From Paenibacillus sp. JCM 10914 (lineage in GTDB: Bacteria; Bacillota; Bacilli; Paenibacillales; Paenibacillaceae): a stretch of 64,000 bases of DNA. The notes beneath the pieces are model-generated. The model ran no database searches, was not told the origin of the DNA, and saw only the letters and a list, made by a program, of their open reading frames with translations. The translations under genes and the position numbers were made by a program. Every line of letters starts with the position of its first letter. Within the stretch, counting starts at the first letter, position 1. The DNA is taken from NCBI RefSeq assembly GCF_001315105.1, contig NZ_BAZR01000001.1:496001-560000 (forward strand), written 5' to 3'. Shown here piece after piece: positions 48,381-56,846 of the stretch.

Positions 48381-49193
48381 ATGAATAACAAAAGACAAAC
48401 CATCTGGTTGGTATCCATGCTTAGTTTAATGGTCATTCTGTCAGCCTACTATTTGTTCACCGATACAGACAGCAAGACGCCGCCAGTCGCAGAGAGTACA
48501 CAGGTCGACCAAAAAGGAACTGACGCCAATGGACAAGGCACGGTGGATGAACTGGTTGTAAATGAAGTGCTTGAAGAGGGAACGGACGGCGATTCAGGCG
48601 CCAATGAACAAGATGGAACGTCTGGCACAGGTGCTGAGACCGGCACGGAAGACCCGGCTAAGGCAACACAAGGCGATCAAGAGGACAAGGCAGCAAAAGA
48701 GAACGAGAAAGCAACGGAGCCAGAGGTAACCGAATCCAAAGAAGAAACGAAAGATGCGAAAGATACAAGCAAGGCGACGGATGCCAACAAAACAGATGAA
48801 GAGATTCTGAGTGAAATGTCTACTTCCGTACAATCTGCTACAGCTGCGGCCCAACTGGATTTTTACAAGATGGAACGTGAACAAAAAAATAATAAATTAT
48901 ACGATGATTTGATTGCAAAGATCGACAATCATGAGAATAAACCGGACGTAACAGCACAAGCTTCACAACAATGGAAAGAGGCCGAAGAGAAAGAGGCTGC
49001 GATCCTGAGTATCGAGGAGTTGCTCCAACAACAGTATGGTAACGCGGTCGTTAAGGAAGAGAGTGAGAAGTATAACGTCGTTGTACTCAGTGAAAAATTG
49101 GACGCTAAAGGCGCGGCCGGTATCGTCAGTATGGTCATGAAGGAACTGAGAGTGTCCCCGGACAAAGTAACGGTTCAGTATGTCGCTCCTTAA
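48381..49193 (+). CDS. spoIIIAH: stage III sporulation protein AH
   Basis: Mother-cell partner of SpoIIQ. A short cytoplasmic start, one transmembrane helix (TIWLVSMLSLMVILSAYYLF), a long acidic low-complexity linker (Asp/Glu/Gly/Thr/Lys-rich, about residues 28-150), then the conserved ring-building domain (FYKMEREQKNNKLYDDL, YGNAVVKEESEKYNVVVLSE, VTVQYVAP). ATG 48381 follows AAAGGAGGAAA. 270 residues, with a longer linker than B. subtilis. Confidence 0.94.
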   Translation: MNNKRQTIWLVSMLSLMVILSAYYLFTDTDSKTPPVAESTQVDQKGTDANGQGTVDELVVNEVLEEGTDGDSGANEQDGTSGTGAETGTEDPAKATQGDQEDKAAKENEKATEPEVTESKEETKDAKDTSKATDANKTDEEILSEMSTSVQSATAAAQLDFYKMEREQKNNKLYDDLIAKIDNHENKPDVTAQASQQWKEAEEKEAAILSIEELLQQQYGNAVVKEESEKYNVVVLSEKLDAKGAAGIVSMVMKELRVSPDKVTVQYVAP

Positions 49194-49240
49194 CGATGGA
49201 TTACAGCGTTCAACATAAACCGCAACGAAACGTCAAATCC

Positions 49241-49279
49241 GAAAGAGTCCGAGGATTTCCTTGGGCTCTTTCTATTTTT
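49241..49279 (+). terminator. intrinsic terminator after the spoIIIA operon
   Basis: GAAAGAGtCCgAGGA pairs with TCCTtGGgCTCTTTC, followed by TATTTTTA. Confidence 0.85.
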
Positions 49280-49287
49280 ATGGATTG

Positions 49288-49296
49288 TGATATAAT
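49288..49296 (+). promoter_or_regulatory. extended -10 promoter of accB-accC
   Basis: TGATATAAT (extended -10, TG-N-TATAAT) sits 67 bp upstream of accB with no clear -35. Confidence 0.55.
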
Positions 49297-49363
49297 ACTC
49301 TAAGCTATTGACTGACTGTCCCAAGCAAGGGCTTCCAAGAAAGTGAAGGAGTGAACGTCGATC

Positions 49364-49858
49364 ATGTTTAAATTAAATGAAATCAAGGAACTCATTCAGC
49401 TGGTGGATCAAACTTCCGTGCAAGAACTGGAAATCGAGAGTGAGGGTACACGCTTATCCATCAAGAAACCGGGTCCTGCTGAAGTGATAAGCTACCAGGC
49501 AGCTCCGCAAGCGTACATACCTGCACCGCAAGCCATGGCGCCACAAGCGACGCAGCCGAATACGAATGCCGCGGCACCGGCAGTTACCCAGGATCCAGTG
49601 GAGGATCGTAACAGCTCATTACATAAGATTGTATCCCCGATGGTTGGAACTTTCTATCGTTCCCCATCACCAGAAGCGGCTCCGTTCGTTAGTCCTGGGG
49701 ATAAGGTAAATGACAAATCCACGGTCTGCATTATTGAGGCGATGAAGCTGATGAATGAACTGGAGGCCGAAATCAAAGGCGAAATCGTAGAGGTACTTGC
49801 ACAGAACGGTCAGCTTGTTGAATTCGGGCAGCCTCTGTTCCTGGTAAAACCAGAGTAA
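49364..49858 (+). CDS. accB: acetyl-CoA carboxylase biotin carboxyl carrier protein
   Basis: Carries the biotin of acetyl-CoA carboxylase, first step of fatty-acid synthesis. The biotinylation motif [13 protein letters not shown] has the modifiable Lys near residue 130; the thumb and flexible Ala/Pro/Gln-rich linker precede it ([15 protein letters not shown]). 164 residues. ATG follows AGTGAAGGAGTG. accC follows 56 bp later. Confidence 0.97.
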   Translation: MFKLNEIKELIQLVDQTSVQELEIESEGTRLSIKKPGPAEVISYQAAPQAYIPAPQAMAPQATQPNTNAAAPAVTQDPVEDRNSSLHKIVSPMVGTFYRSPSPEAAPFVSPGDKVNDKSTVCIIEAMKLMNELEAEIKGEIVEVLAQNGQLVEFGQPLFLVKPE

Positions 49859-49914
49859 AGTGGAGTGACTCTGGCGTTGATGCGGAGTCATATGAGTCCG
49901 AAGGAGGTTACTGC

Positions 49915-51258
49915 ATGACATTTCAAAAAGTGCTTATCGCAAACCGCGGCGAGATCGCCGTTCGAATTATCCGAGCTTGTCGTGAGCTTGGCATTGCTAC
50001 GGTAGCCGTCTATTCGGAGCCGGATCGGGAGTCTCTGCACGTAAAACTTGCAGACGAAGCTTATTGCATCGGTCCGACATTGTCCAAAGACAGCTATCTT
50101 AATTTTACCAATATCATCAGCGTGGCTACCTTGACCGAATGCGATGCGATTCATCCCGGCTATGGTTTTCTGGCTGAGAATGCAGATTTCGCCGAAATCT
50201 GTGAATCCTGTAATATTACCTTCATTGGGCCATCGGCGGATGCGATTAACCGGATGGGTGATAAGGCGGTTGCCAAACAGACCATGAAGAATGCCGGAGT
50301 CCCAGTCATACCGGGTTCGGACGGACTGGTTGAAGACGTGAATGAAGCGGCTTTGCTTGCCCGGGAGATCGGTTATCCAGTCATCATCAAGGCGACAGCC
50401 GGCGGTGGCGGCAAAGGGATCCGGATTGCGGAAGATGAGGAAGAGTTAATCAAGCAGATTACGAATGCCCAGCAGGAAGCGCAGAAGGCATTCGGCAACG
50501 CTGGTGTATACCTAGAGAAATACCTGACTGGCATGAAACACGTGGAAATTCAGATTATGGCAGACAAACACGGCAATGCCGTTCACTTGGGCGAGCGTGA
50601 TTGCTCGGTACAGCGCCGAAGACAGAAGCTGGTTGAAGAAGCGCCATGCCCTGTGCTGAATGAAGAGGTGCGCAGCCGAATGGGCGAAGCCGCAGTACGC
50701 GCAGCCAAAGCGGTTAACTATTCCGGTGCGGGAACCCTCGAATTTTTGCTCGGTCAGGACGAGCAGTTCTACTTCATGGAGATGAACACGCGAATTCAGG
50801 TAGAGCATCCTGTGACCGAGATGGTTACCGGCGTGGACCTGATCCAGGAGATGATCTCTGTGGCTGAAGGTAATACGCTGTCGTTCGGTCAAGAGGATAT
50901 CGTCATTAACGGTTGGTCCATCGAGTGCCGTATTAATGCGGAGAATCCGGATAAGAACTTTATGCCTGCGCCAGGGACGATTCAATTCTATCTGCCACCA
51001 GGCGGCCCGGGCGTTCGTGTTGATAGCGCGGCTTATCCCGGATATACAATCTCCCCGTACTACGATTCGATGATTGCCAAGCTGATCGTATGGGCTCCCA
51101 CACGTGATGCCGCGATTGCGAAGATGAAGCGGGCACTGGCGGAGTTTGAAATTGAAGGTATTTATTCAACCATTCCGTTCCATCAGAAATTGCTGGATCA
51201 CCCTACGTTCATAAAGGGCGATTTCGATATTAAGTTTCTGGAAGAACATGAGATTTGA
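49915..51258 (+). CDS. accC: acetyl-CoA carboxylase biotin carboxylase subunit
   Basis: ATP-dependent carboxylation of the biotin on AccB. ATP-grasp enzyme of 447 residues: N-terminal [21 protein letters not shown]-binding [17 protein letters not shown], catalytic [18 protein letters not shown], and the C-terminal domain. ATG follows AAGGAGGT. Ends just before a palindrome that overlaps the next promoter. Confidence 0.97.
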   Translation: MTFQKVLIANRGEIAVRIIRACRELGIATVAVYSEPDRESLHVKLADEAYCIGPTLSKDSYLNFTNIISVATLTECDAIHPGYGFLAENADFAEICESCNITFIGPSADAINRMGDKAVAKQTMKNAGVPVIPGSDGLVEDVNEAALLAREIGYPVIIKATAGGGGKGIRIAEDEEELIKQITNAQQEAQKAFGNAGVYLEKYLTGMKHVEIQIMADKHGNAVHLGERDCSVQRRRQKLVEEAPCPVLNEEVRSRMGEAAVRAAKAVNYSGAGTLEFLLGQDEQFYFMEMNTRIQVEHPVTEMVTGVDLIQEMISVAEGNTLSFGQEDIVINGWSIECRINAENPDKNFMPAPGTIQFYLPPGGPGVRVDSAAYPGYTISPYYDSMIAKLIVWAPTRDAAIAKMKRALAEFEIEGIYSTIPFHQKLLDHPTFIKGDFDIKFLEEHEI

Positions 51259-51265
51259 ATACTTT

Positions 51266-51302
51266 GGCCAAGTTTGTCATAAACTTGGCCGAATGGTATA
51301 GT
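51266..51302 (+). promoter_or_regulatory. promoter of the asp23 operon embedded in a perfect palindrome
   Basis: GGCCAAGTTT (51266-51275) and AAACTTGGCC (51281-51290) form a perfect 10-bp inverted repeat with a five-base centre. TTGTCA at 51274-51279 is a good -35 inside the palindrome, and TATAGT at 51297-51302 is the -10 (spacing 17). This looks like an operator; it could also be a transcription-ending hairpin for accC, but there is no T-run. Confidence 0.55.
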
Positions 51303-51376
51303 ATGAGTAATAAGAGCGCATGCCGCAAGAGGACTGCTCGCATCCGCTAACTTATTCCGAAAGGTGTGTTGAGACC

Positions 51377-51790
51377 ATGGCGGAAACTTTGCCAACAGAA
51401 TTTGAACGTACAGATATCGGTGAGATTCAGATCGCGCCGGAAGTAATTGAAGTCATTGCTGGACTAGCCACGGTAGAGGTTCGTGGGGTAGCTGGCATGA
51501 GCGGAGGCTTTGCCGGAGGCATTGCGGAACTGCTCGGACGCAAAAATCTGTCTAAAGGCGTTAAAGTTGAAGTAGGTCAACGTGAAGCGGCAGTAGACGT
51601 ATCCGTCATCGTAGAGTACGGTCATCGTCTTCCGGAAGTAGCGGGCGAGATTCAGCGCAACGTGAAGCGTTCGATTGAGAATATGACGGGACTGAACGTG
51701 GTTGAAGTCAATGTACATATTCATGATGTCCACTTCATGAAATCTGCTGAGAAGCAAGATGAGCTCGATCTGATTCAACGCGTGAAATAG
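51377..51790 (+). CDS. Asp23/Gls24 family envelope stress response protein (YqhY-like)
   Basis: A 137-residue soluble protein. It contains the family core GEIQIAPEVIEVIAGLATVEVRGVAGM and VIVEYGHRLPEVAGEIQRNVKRSIENMTGLNVVEVNVHI (quoted in part). YqhY in Bacillus follows accBC and is linked to acetyl-CoA carboxylase activity; the same order is kept here. ATG 51377 follows AAAGGTGTG. It is followed by amaP and a DUF2273 gene, which together encode the Asp23 membrane anchor system. Confidence 0.92.
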   Translation: MAETLPTEFERTDIGEIQIAPEVIEVIAGLATVEVRGVAGMSGGFAGGIAELLGRKNLSKGVKVEVGQREAAVDVSVIVEYGHRLPEVAGEIQRNVKRSIENMTGLNVVEVNVHIHDVHFMKSAEKQDELDLIQRVK

Positions 51791-51864
51791 AATAATTCGT
51801 GATCGTGATATGCCCCCGGCAGCAATGCCGAGGTTTAATCTAATTTAGGAGGTTGTGCTCCATC

Positions 51865-52404
51865 GTGGCCAAAATCATGGACAGGCTTTTGCTGTTTATT
51901 TACAGCTTGAGTATCGGTGTTATATCTGTAGTAGCCATCCTCCTGCTGAGCGGCGCTGTTTCTTATTCGTTAACCAATGAGCAGGAACAACTGTTAATCT
52001 GGGCAGGAATTACCGTAGCTGTGATATTATTCTTGTTAAGCATCCGTTTTTTCTACATTTCGGTAAGAAGAGATCGCTCAAATCTGAATTCAATTGACCA
52101 GCGGACCGAATTTGGTGATATACAAATCTCGGTGGAGACGATTGAGAATCTGTGCCTTAAGGCAGCTTCCCGCGTCCGGGGTGTTAAGGATCTGAAATCC
52201 CGGATTAAAGTATCCCAGGCGGGGCTTGAGATTGCGATTCGTGCGGTTGTGGATGGCGAGGAGTCGATCCCTACCCTGACAACCGATGTACAGAAGCAGG
52301 TGCACGATTTTGTGGGAGATACAACGGGAATCCCTGTATCGTCGGTATCCGTGTATATAGCTAACGTGGTTCAGGCACCGAGCTTCAAGAGCCGCGTGGA
52401 ATAG
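51865..52404 (+). CDS. amaP: alkaline shock response membrane anchor protein AmaP
   Basis: A 179-residue membrane protein with two N-terminal hydrophobic helices (LFIYSLSIGVISVVAILLL, LLIWAGITVAVILFLLSI) and a C-terminal Asp23-like domain (EFGDIQISVETIENLCLKAASRVRGV). AmaP anchors Asp23 proteins to the membrane. GTG 51865 is taken as start, 11 bases after AGGAGGT; ATG 51877 is too far and TTG 51853 overlaps the ribosome site. Confidence 0.88.
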   Translation: MAKIMDRLLLFIYSLSIGVISVVAILLLSGAVSYSLTNEQEQLLIWAGITVAVILFLLSIRFFYISVRRDRSNLNSIDQRTEFGDIQISVETIENLCLKAASRVRGVKDLKSRIKVSQAGLEIAIRAVVDGEESIPTLTTDVQKQVHDFVGDTTGIPVSSVSVYIANVVQAPSFKSRVE

Positions 52405-52419
52405 AGGTGAGCTTCCCAC

Positions 52420-52653
52420 ATGCCTTGGAAAGAAATATGGGATAGTCACAGAGGAAGAATCGCCGGGGTTGCCGGCGGGCTTGTGTGCGGACTGATTTAT
52501 TTATTATCCGGTTTTTGGGATATGCTGTTCTTTGCATTAGTGGTATTTATCGGCTATATCTTTGGCAAGCGCAAAGATTTAAGGCAGGGCTCCCTGTTTC
52601 ATTGGCAGGAGTGGGGGCGCTGGCTGTCTGAGCGCTGGCGGCCGTTCAAATGA
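52420..52653 (+). CDS. DUF2273 small membrane protein
   Basis: A 77-residue protein with two hydrophobic segments (IAGVAGGLVCGLIYLLSGFW, MLFFALVVFIGYIFG) and a basic, tryptophan-rich tail. DUF2273 proteins accompany Asp23/AmaP in many Firmicutes. It overlaps no gene and is followed by a large terminator. Confidence 0.88.
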   Translation: MPWKEIWDSHRGRIAGVAGGLVCGLIYLLSGFWDMLFFALVVFIGYIFGKRKDLRQGSLFHWQEWGRWLSERWRPFK

Positions 52654-52654
52654 C

Positions 52655-52737
52655 CCTGTGATATGCTTCATTTCGAAAAATGCTAAGACAGGTGCAGCAT
52701 GCTATTTTTCGACAATGGGCATATCACAGGTTTTTTT
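52655..52737 (+). terminator. long extended hairpin terminator before nusB
   Basis: CCTGTGATATGC (52655-52666) pairs with GCATATCACAGG (52719-52730), an inner TTTCGAAAAATGC pairs with GCTATTTTTCGA, and seven T follow. The stem is much longer than the usual terminators in this window. Confidence 0.9.
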
Positions 52738-52823
52738 ATGTGTTGGAACAAGGGCAACATGGGAACATACTAATTAGAAAAATTGGAATCGGACGCGTGC
52801 CGTACTCCACAGGAGGAACATTC

Positions 52824-53282
52824 ATGAAAAGACGTGTAGCTAGAGAGATCGCAGTTCAGAGCCTGTACCAGATGGAGATGAACGAGGTGGACGCTGCGGA
52901 AGCGGTATCCATGCTGATCTCCGAAGCGGCAGAAGAGAACGAAACCGAGCGGGTCATCGGTGACGAGGGGCAGATGAAGGATTATGTTCTTCAATTGGTC
53001 AATGGTACATGGGGTGCCAAACTGGCGATTGATGAACTGTTAACCCATTATCTTAAGGGATGGCAGGTGAGTCGCTTGTCACGAGTAGATCGCCAGATCC
53101 TGCGTTTGGCAGTGTATGAGCTGACGTATTCAGTGGACGTGCCAGGCAAGGTTGCCGTTAATGAGGCGATCGAACTGTCGAAGCATTTCGGTACGGATGA
53201 ATCGGGTAAGTTCGTTAATGGGGTTCTCGGCCGGATTATTGCGGAATTGGATCAGGTGAAGGCCAAGTTAGGTCAGTCCTAG
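52824..53282 (+). CDS. nusB: transcription antitermination factor NusB
   Basis: RNA-binding factor for rRNA antitermination. All-helical 152-residue protein with KRRVAREIAVQSLYQMEM at the start, SRLSRVDRQILRLAVYEL and the signature VAVNEAIELSKHFGTDESGKFVNGVLG (quoted in part). ATG follows AGGAGGAA. Confidence 0.96.
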   Translation: MKRRVAREIAVQSLYQMEMNEVDAAEAVSMLISEAAEENETERVIGDEGQMKDYVLQLVNGTWGAKLAIDELLTHYLKGWQVSRLSRVDRQILRLAVYELTYSVDVPGKVAVNEAIELSKHFGTDESGKFVNGVLGRIIAELDQVKAKLGQS

Positions 53283-53355
53283 TTCATCGTTTATTGAATC
53301 AAGCATGAAACCCATATAAGCAGCATCATTCCATCACAGTGGAGGAGAGATTAGG

Positions 53356-54216
53356 ATGACAGCAGCTACAATATTGAGCGGGAAAGAGATTTCCGCAGAA
53401 ATTCGTGCACAGATCGCATCGGAGACGGTCCAGCTATCCAAGCAGGGGGTTACGCCAGGACTTGCGGTCGTGCTGGTGGGTGATGATCCGGCGTCCCATG
53501 TATATGTTCGCAATAAGGAGAAGGCATGCCAGGACCTGGGATACTATTCCGAAGTGCATCGTCTGTCAGCAGATTCCAGCCAGGATGAGGTGTTGGCACT
53601 GGTGGACAAGCTGAATGCCCAGCCATCTGTACACGGGATATTGGTGCAGTTGCCTCTGCCCAAGCATATTAACGAAAAAGCCGTAATCGATGCCATCTCG
53701 GTATTGAAGGATGTAGATGGTTTCCATCCGGTGAACGTGGGTAACCTCGTGATAGGGGACGATAGCTTGCTCCCTTGTACGCCGGCGGGTGTAATCGAGA
53801 TGATTAAGCGAACAGGCATTGAAATCTCGGGCAAGCATGCGGTCGTAATCGGCAGATCCAATATCGTGGGCAAGCCGGTATCCCTGTTGCTGCAGCGTGA
53901 GCACGCTACAGTCACGATGTGTCATTCGCGCACGGTTAATATGGCTGAGCTTGCCCGCCAAGCAGATATTCTCGTCGTTGCCATTGGCAGAGCGAATATG
54001 ATTGATGAGCGTTACATTAAGCCCGGCGCAGTTGTGATCGATGTCGGCATGAATCGCCTTCCGAACGGGAAGCTGGCCGGCGATGTGGACTTTGAGCGCG
54101 CAAAGGCAGTGAGCGGACCCATTACGCCGGTTCCCGGGGGAGTCGGCCCCATGACAATAACAATGCTCATGCAGAACACCTTGATTGCAGCCAAAAGGCT
54201 GAACGGGCTCGTCTGA
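53356..54216 (+). CDS. folD: bifunctional methylenetetrahydrofolate dehydrogenase/methenyltetrahydrofolate cyclohydrolase
   Basis: Interconverts one-carbon folate forms using NADP+. 286 residues with the catalytic Lys region SHVYVRNKEKACQDLGY, GILVQLPLPKHINEK, KDVDGFHPVNVG, the nucleotide fold VVIGRSNIVGKPVSLLL and the end TPVPGGVGPMTITMLMQNT (in part). ATG follows GGAGGAGAG. xseA starts one base after its stop. Confidence 0.97.
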   Translation: MTAATILSGKEISAEIRAQIASETVQLSKQGVTPGLAVVLVGDDPASHVYVRNKEKACQDLGYYSEVHRLSADSSQDEVLALVDKLNAQPSVHGILVQLPLPKHINEKAVIDAISVLKDVDGFHPVNVGNLVIGDDSLLPCTPAGVIEMIKRTGIEISGKHAVVIGRSNIVGKPVSLLLQREHATVTMCHSRTVNMAELARQADILVVAIGRANMIDERYIKPGAVVIDVGMNRLPNGKLAGDVDFERAKAVSGPITPVPGGVGPMTITMLMQNTLIAAKRLNGLV

Positions 54217-54217
54217 T

Positions 54218-55588
54218 ATGAAGCAGTCGGAACCGACACGCGTGTTATCCGTCAAGGATTTAAACCGATATATTCGAATGAAAATGGAGGGAGATTCACG
54301 ACTGTCCGACGTTTGGATCCGTGGCGAGATTTCGAACTTTACGCATCATTCCAGCGGTCATATGTACTTTACATTAAAGGACGAGGGCAGCAGAGTGAAG
54401 GCGATTATGTTCGCATCACATAATCAAAGGCTGCCCTTTATTCCCAAGGAGGGCTCCCGGGTAATCGCACGAGGGAACGTTTCGGTTTATGAACGGGATG
54501 GTCAGTATCAGTTCTATGCCGTGCAAATGCAGCCTGACGGAATTGGCAGCCTTTATCTTGCATACGAACAGTTGAAATCGAAGCTGGATGCAGAGGGGCT
54601 GTTCGCAGCGGAGCGGAAACGTCCGTTACCGCTTTTTCCGAAGACCATCGGGGTCATTACCTCTCCTACCGGTGCAGCCGTACGCGATATTATGATTACG
54701 ATTCGGAGACGTTATCCCCAAGCCAAAATCATTCTTTATCCGGTCCTTGTTCAAGGCAAAGGAGCGGCGGCCTCAATTGTCAAAGCCATTCGCTTGATGA
54801 ACGAATGGACTGAGGGCGATGTGCTGATCGTCGGACGAGGCGGAGGCTCGCTTGAAGAGTTATGGGCTTTTAATGAGGAAGCGGTCGCAAGAGCGATTTA
54901 TCAGTCTCGGATTCCGGTTATATCGGCAGTAGGGCATGAAACGGACTTCACGATCGCTGATTTCGTAGCGGATCTCCGCGCAGCTACACCAACAGCTGCG
55001 GCTGAATTGGCAGTACCCAGCAGTTCCGAGCTGAAAGGGCAATTGCTTCAAAGGCAGCGACAACTGAAGCAAGGTTTACGGCAGCGGCTTGAACGAAGCC
55101 AGGAGCGATTAGCTGCGCTTCAGCGATCACCGGTGCTTGTGCATCCGAGAAGATATATGTTACAGCATGCGGAACGGCTGGATATGCTGTCACAACGGCT
55201 ACAAGGGACGATAAAGTCTCGAATGTCCATTCATCAAGAGCGTCAGCGCTCCTTGCATCAAGGTTTGATCCGGTTCAATCCGCGCATTCAGGCTGAAGTT
55301 GCAGCACGCAGGAAGGATCAGAGCACCAGGCAGCTAATGAATGCAATGCAGGTCGTGATGAAGTCCAAGCTGTTGAAGCTTCAAACCGAGATGAGGCATC
55401 TGGATGCTTTAAGTCCGCTTAAGATTATGTCTAGGGGTTACAGTCTTGTCTACGACGAGAGTGAACAGAGGTTGGTCAAGTCATTACATGATGTCCAGCC
55501 AGGCGATATGGTTAACGTCAGAGTCAGCGATGGACAACTCCAATGTCAGGTTTGGGGTATGAAGGAGGATGGAGAAGATGGCAAATGA
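54218..55588 (+). CDS. xseA: exodeoxyribonuclease VII large subunit
   Basis: Large subunit of the bidirectional single-strand DNA exonuclease. N-terminal OB fold (LSDVWIRGEISNFTHHSSGHMYF), catalytic region with GVITSPTGAAVRDI, GRGGGSLEELWAFNEE and SAVGHETDFTIADFVADLRA, then a long coiled coil (about residues 270-400, rich in Gln, Arg, Leu). 456 residues. One base separates it from folD, so translation is probably coupled. Confidence 0.97.
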   Translation: MKQSEPTRVLSVKDLNRYIRMKMEGDSRLSDVWIRGEISNFTHHSSGHMYFTLKDEGSRVKAIMFASHNQRLPFIPKEGSRVIARGNVSVYERDGQYQFYAVQMQPDGIGSLYLAYEQLKSKLDAEGLFAAERKRPLPLFPKTIGVITSPTGAAVRDIMITIRRRYPQAKIILYPVLVQGKGAAASIVKAIRLMNEWTEGDVLIVGRGGGSLEELWAFNEEAVARAIYQSRIPVISAVGHETDFTIADFVADLRAATPTAAAELAVPSSSELKGQLLQRQRQLKQGLRQRLERSQERLAALQRSPVLVHPRRYMLQHAERLDMLSQRLQGTIKSRMSIHQERQRSLHQGLIRFNPRIQAEVAARRKDQSTRQLMNAMQVVMKSKLLKLQTEMRHLDALSPLKIMSRGYSLVYDESEQRLVKSLHDVQPGDMVNVRVSDGQLQCQVWGMKEDGEDGK

Positions 55589-55837
55589 GGCGACAGAGAT
55601 CAGTTTTGAAGAAGCATGGCACAGCTGGAGACGATTGTCGAACAGCTTGAAGATGGCGATGTTCCCTTGGAGAAAGCGATCGATCTCTTCCAGCGCGGTA
55701 TGAAGCTGTCACAGTTATGTGGGCAGAAGCTGGAGCAGGTGGAGCAGAAAATTGAGATGATTGTGGAAGAAGGCGGAGAATTAAAGCGCAAGCCATTTGG
55801 CGGAACATTGGAAGAGACAGGTGAACTTAGTGAATAA
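55578..55837 (+). CDS. xseB: exodeoxyribonuclease VII small subunit (one 1-base deletion)
   Basis: Small helical subunit of exonuclease VII. The ATG at 55578 follows AAGGAGG and overlaps the end of xseA by 11 bases. The start region reads MANEATEISFEEA, then one base is missing after 55615 and the frame continues MAQLETIVEQLEDGDVPLEKA-like sequence with LFQRGMKLSQLCGQKLEQVE. Repaired length is 86 residues, as usual. Its stop overlaps the GTG of ispA. Confidence 0.9.
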
Positions 55838-56735
55838 AAAACCTCCATTTAAAGCATATATGAATGAAATTTGTGACCGGTTGGATACAGAGTTAACTTC
55901 GTTATTACCTGAGGGATGGAAAGTACCTGAAACCCTTCGTAAATCCATGACGTATTCATTAATGGCAGGCGGCAAGCGTATGCGACCGCTGCTTGTGATT
56001 GCTGCCTGCGAAGCAGCCGGTGGAAATCGCGAAGCGGCGATGCCGGTAGCTTGTGCAGTTGAGATGATACATACGTACTCTCTAATTCATGACGATTTAC
56101 CGGCGATGGATGATGACGACTACCGCCGCGGTCAATTGACTAATCACAAAGTTTATGGCGAAGCGGCTGCCATTCTGGCAGGAGACGCGCTTCTTACCCA
56201 TGCATTTTACAATGTGGTCCAATCGGCACGAAAGCATGGCGTGCCTGCTGAGCAAGTCCTTGCCATCGTTGAGGATCTTGCGGAATACGCAGGACCAAGA
56301 GGCATGGTGGGCGGACAGGTTGCCGATATGGAAGGGGAACAAGGCATCACGAATCTGGCACAGTTGGAATATATTCATCTGCACAAAACGAGTGATCTCG
56401 TGATGTTCTCGCTGATGGCCGGGGGAAGAGTTGCAGGTTGTACGCCGGAGCAGATCGAATCACTGCGTGCTTTCGGTCAAGGTATTGGGCTCGCATTTCA
56501 AATCCAGGATGACATTCTGGACTTGATCGGGGACGAGGCTAAACTCGGGAAAGCGGTACAGAGTGATGTGAAACAGGAGAAAGTCACCTATCCGTACTTT
56601 ATCGGCTTGGATGCCTCGAAGGAGGAAGTGAGACGCTTGACAGAGGAAGCCAAGAAAGCGCTCATAGCCGGTAATTTCCATGATCCGTCCAGACTGCTTG
56701 AGATCGCCGATTACTTGATGGCGCGGGACCACTAA
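55830..56735 (+). CDS. ispA: farnesyl diphosphate synthase (polyprenyl synthetase)
   Basis: Condenses isopentenyl and allylic diphosphates to farnesyl diphosphate. The first Asp-rich motif is in HDDLPAMDDDDYRRG (about residue 86) and the second in QIQDDILDLIGD; KRMRPLL binds the diphosphate. GTG 55830 gives 301 residues and follows AGGTGA; it overlaps the xseB stop, as is common. It lies next to dxs, so early isoprenoid steps are grouped. Confidence 0.93.
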   Translation: MNKKPPFKAYMNEICDRLDTELTSLLPEGWKVPETLRKSMTYSLMAGGKRMRPLLVIAACEAAGGNREAAMPVACAVEMIHTYSLIHDDLPAMDDDDYRRGQLTNHKVYGEAAAILAGDALLTHAFYNVVQSARKHGVPAEQVLAIVEDLAEYAGPRGMVGGQVADMEGEQGITNLAQLEYIHLHKTSDLVMFSLMAGGRVAGCTPEQIESLRAFGQGIGLAFQIQDDILDLIGDEAKLGKAVQSDVKQEKVTYPYFIGLDASKEEVRRLTEEAKKALIAGNFHDPSRLLEIADYLMARDH

Positions 56736-56765
56736 GCATGGCTTTACATGCAATCAGTTTTTTTG

Positions 56766-56774
56766 TGATATAAT
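56766..56774 (+). promoter_or_regulatory. extended -10 promoter of dxs
   Basis: TGATATAAT is a TG-N-TATAAT extended -10 located 73 bp upstream of the dxs start; TTTACA at 56743-56748 is a distant -35 (spacing 20). Confidence 0.5.
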
Positions 56775-56846
56775 GTCTATTAATGGCTACATGTATCTAA
56801 GTCTCATTGAAGTACAACATAATCAAGGAAAGCGGGGAGATCCTTC

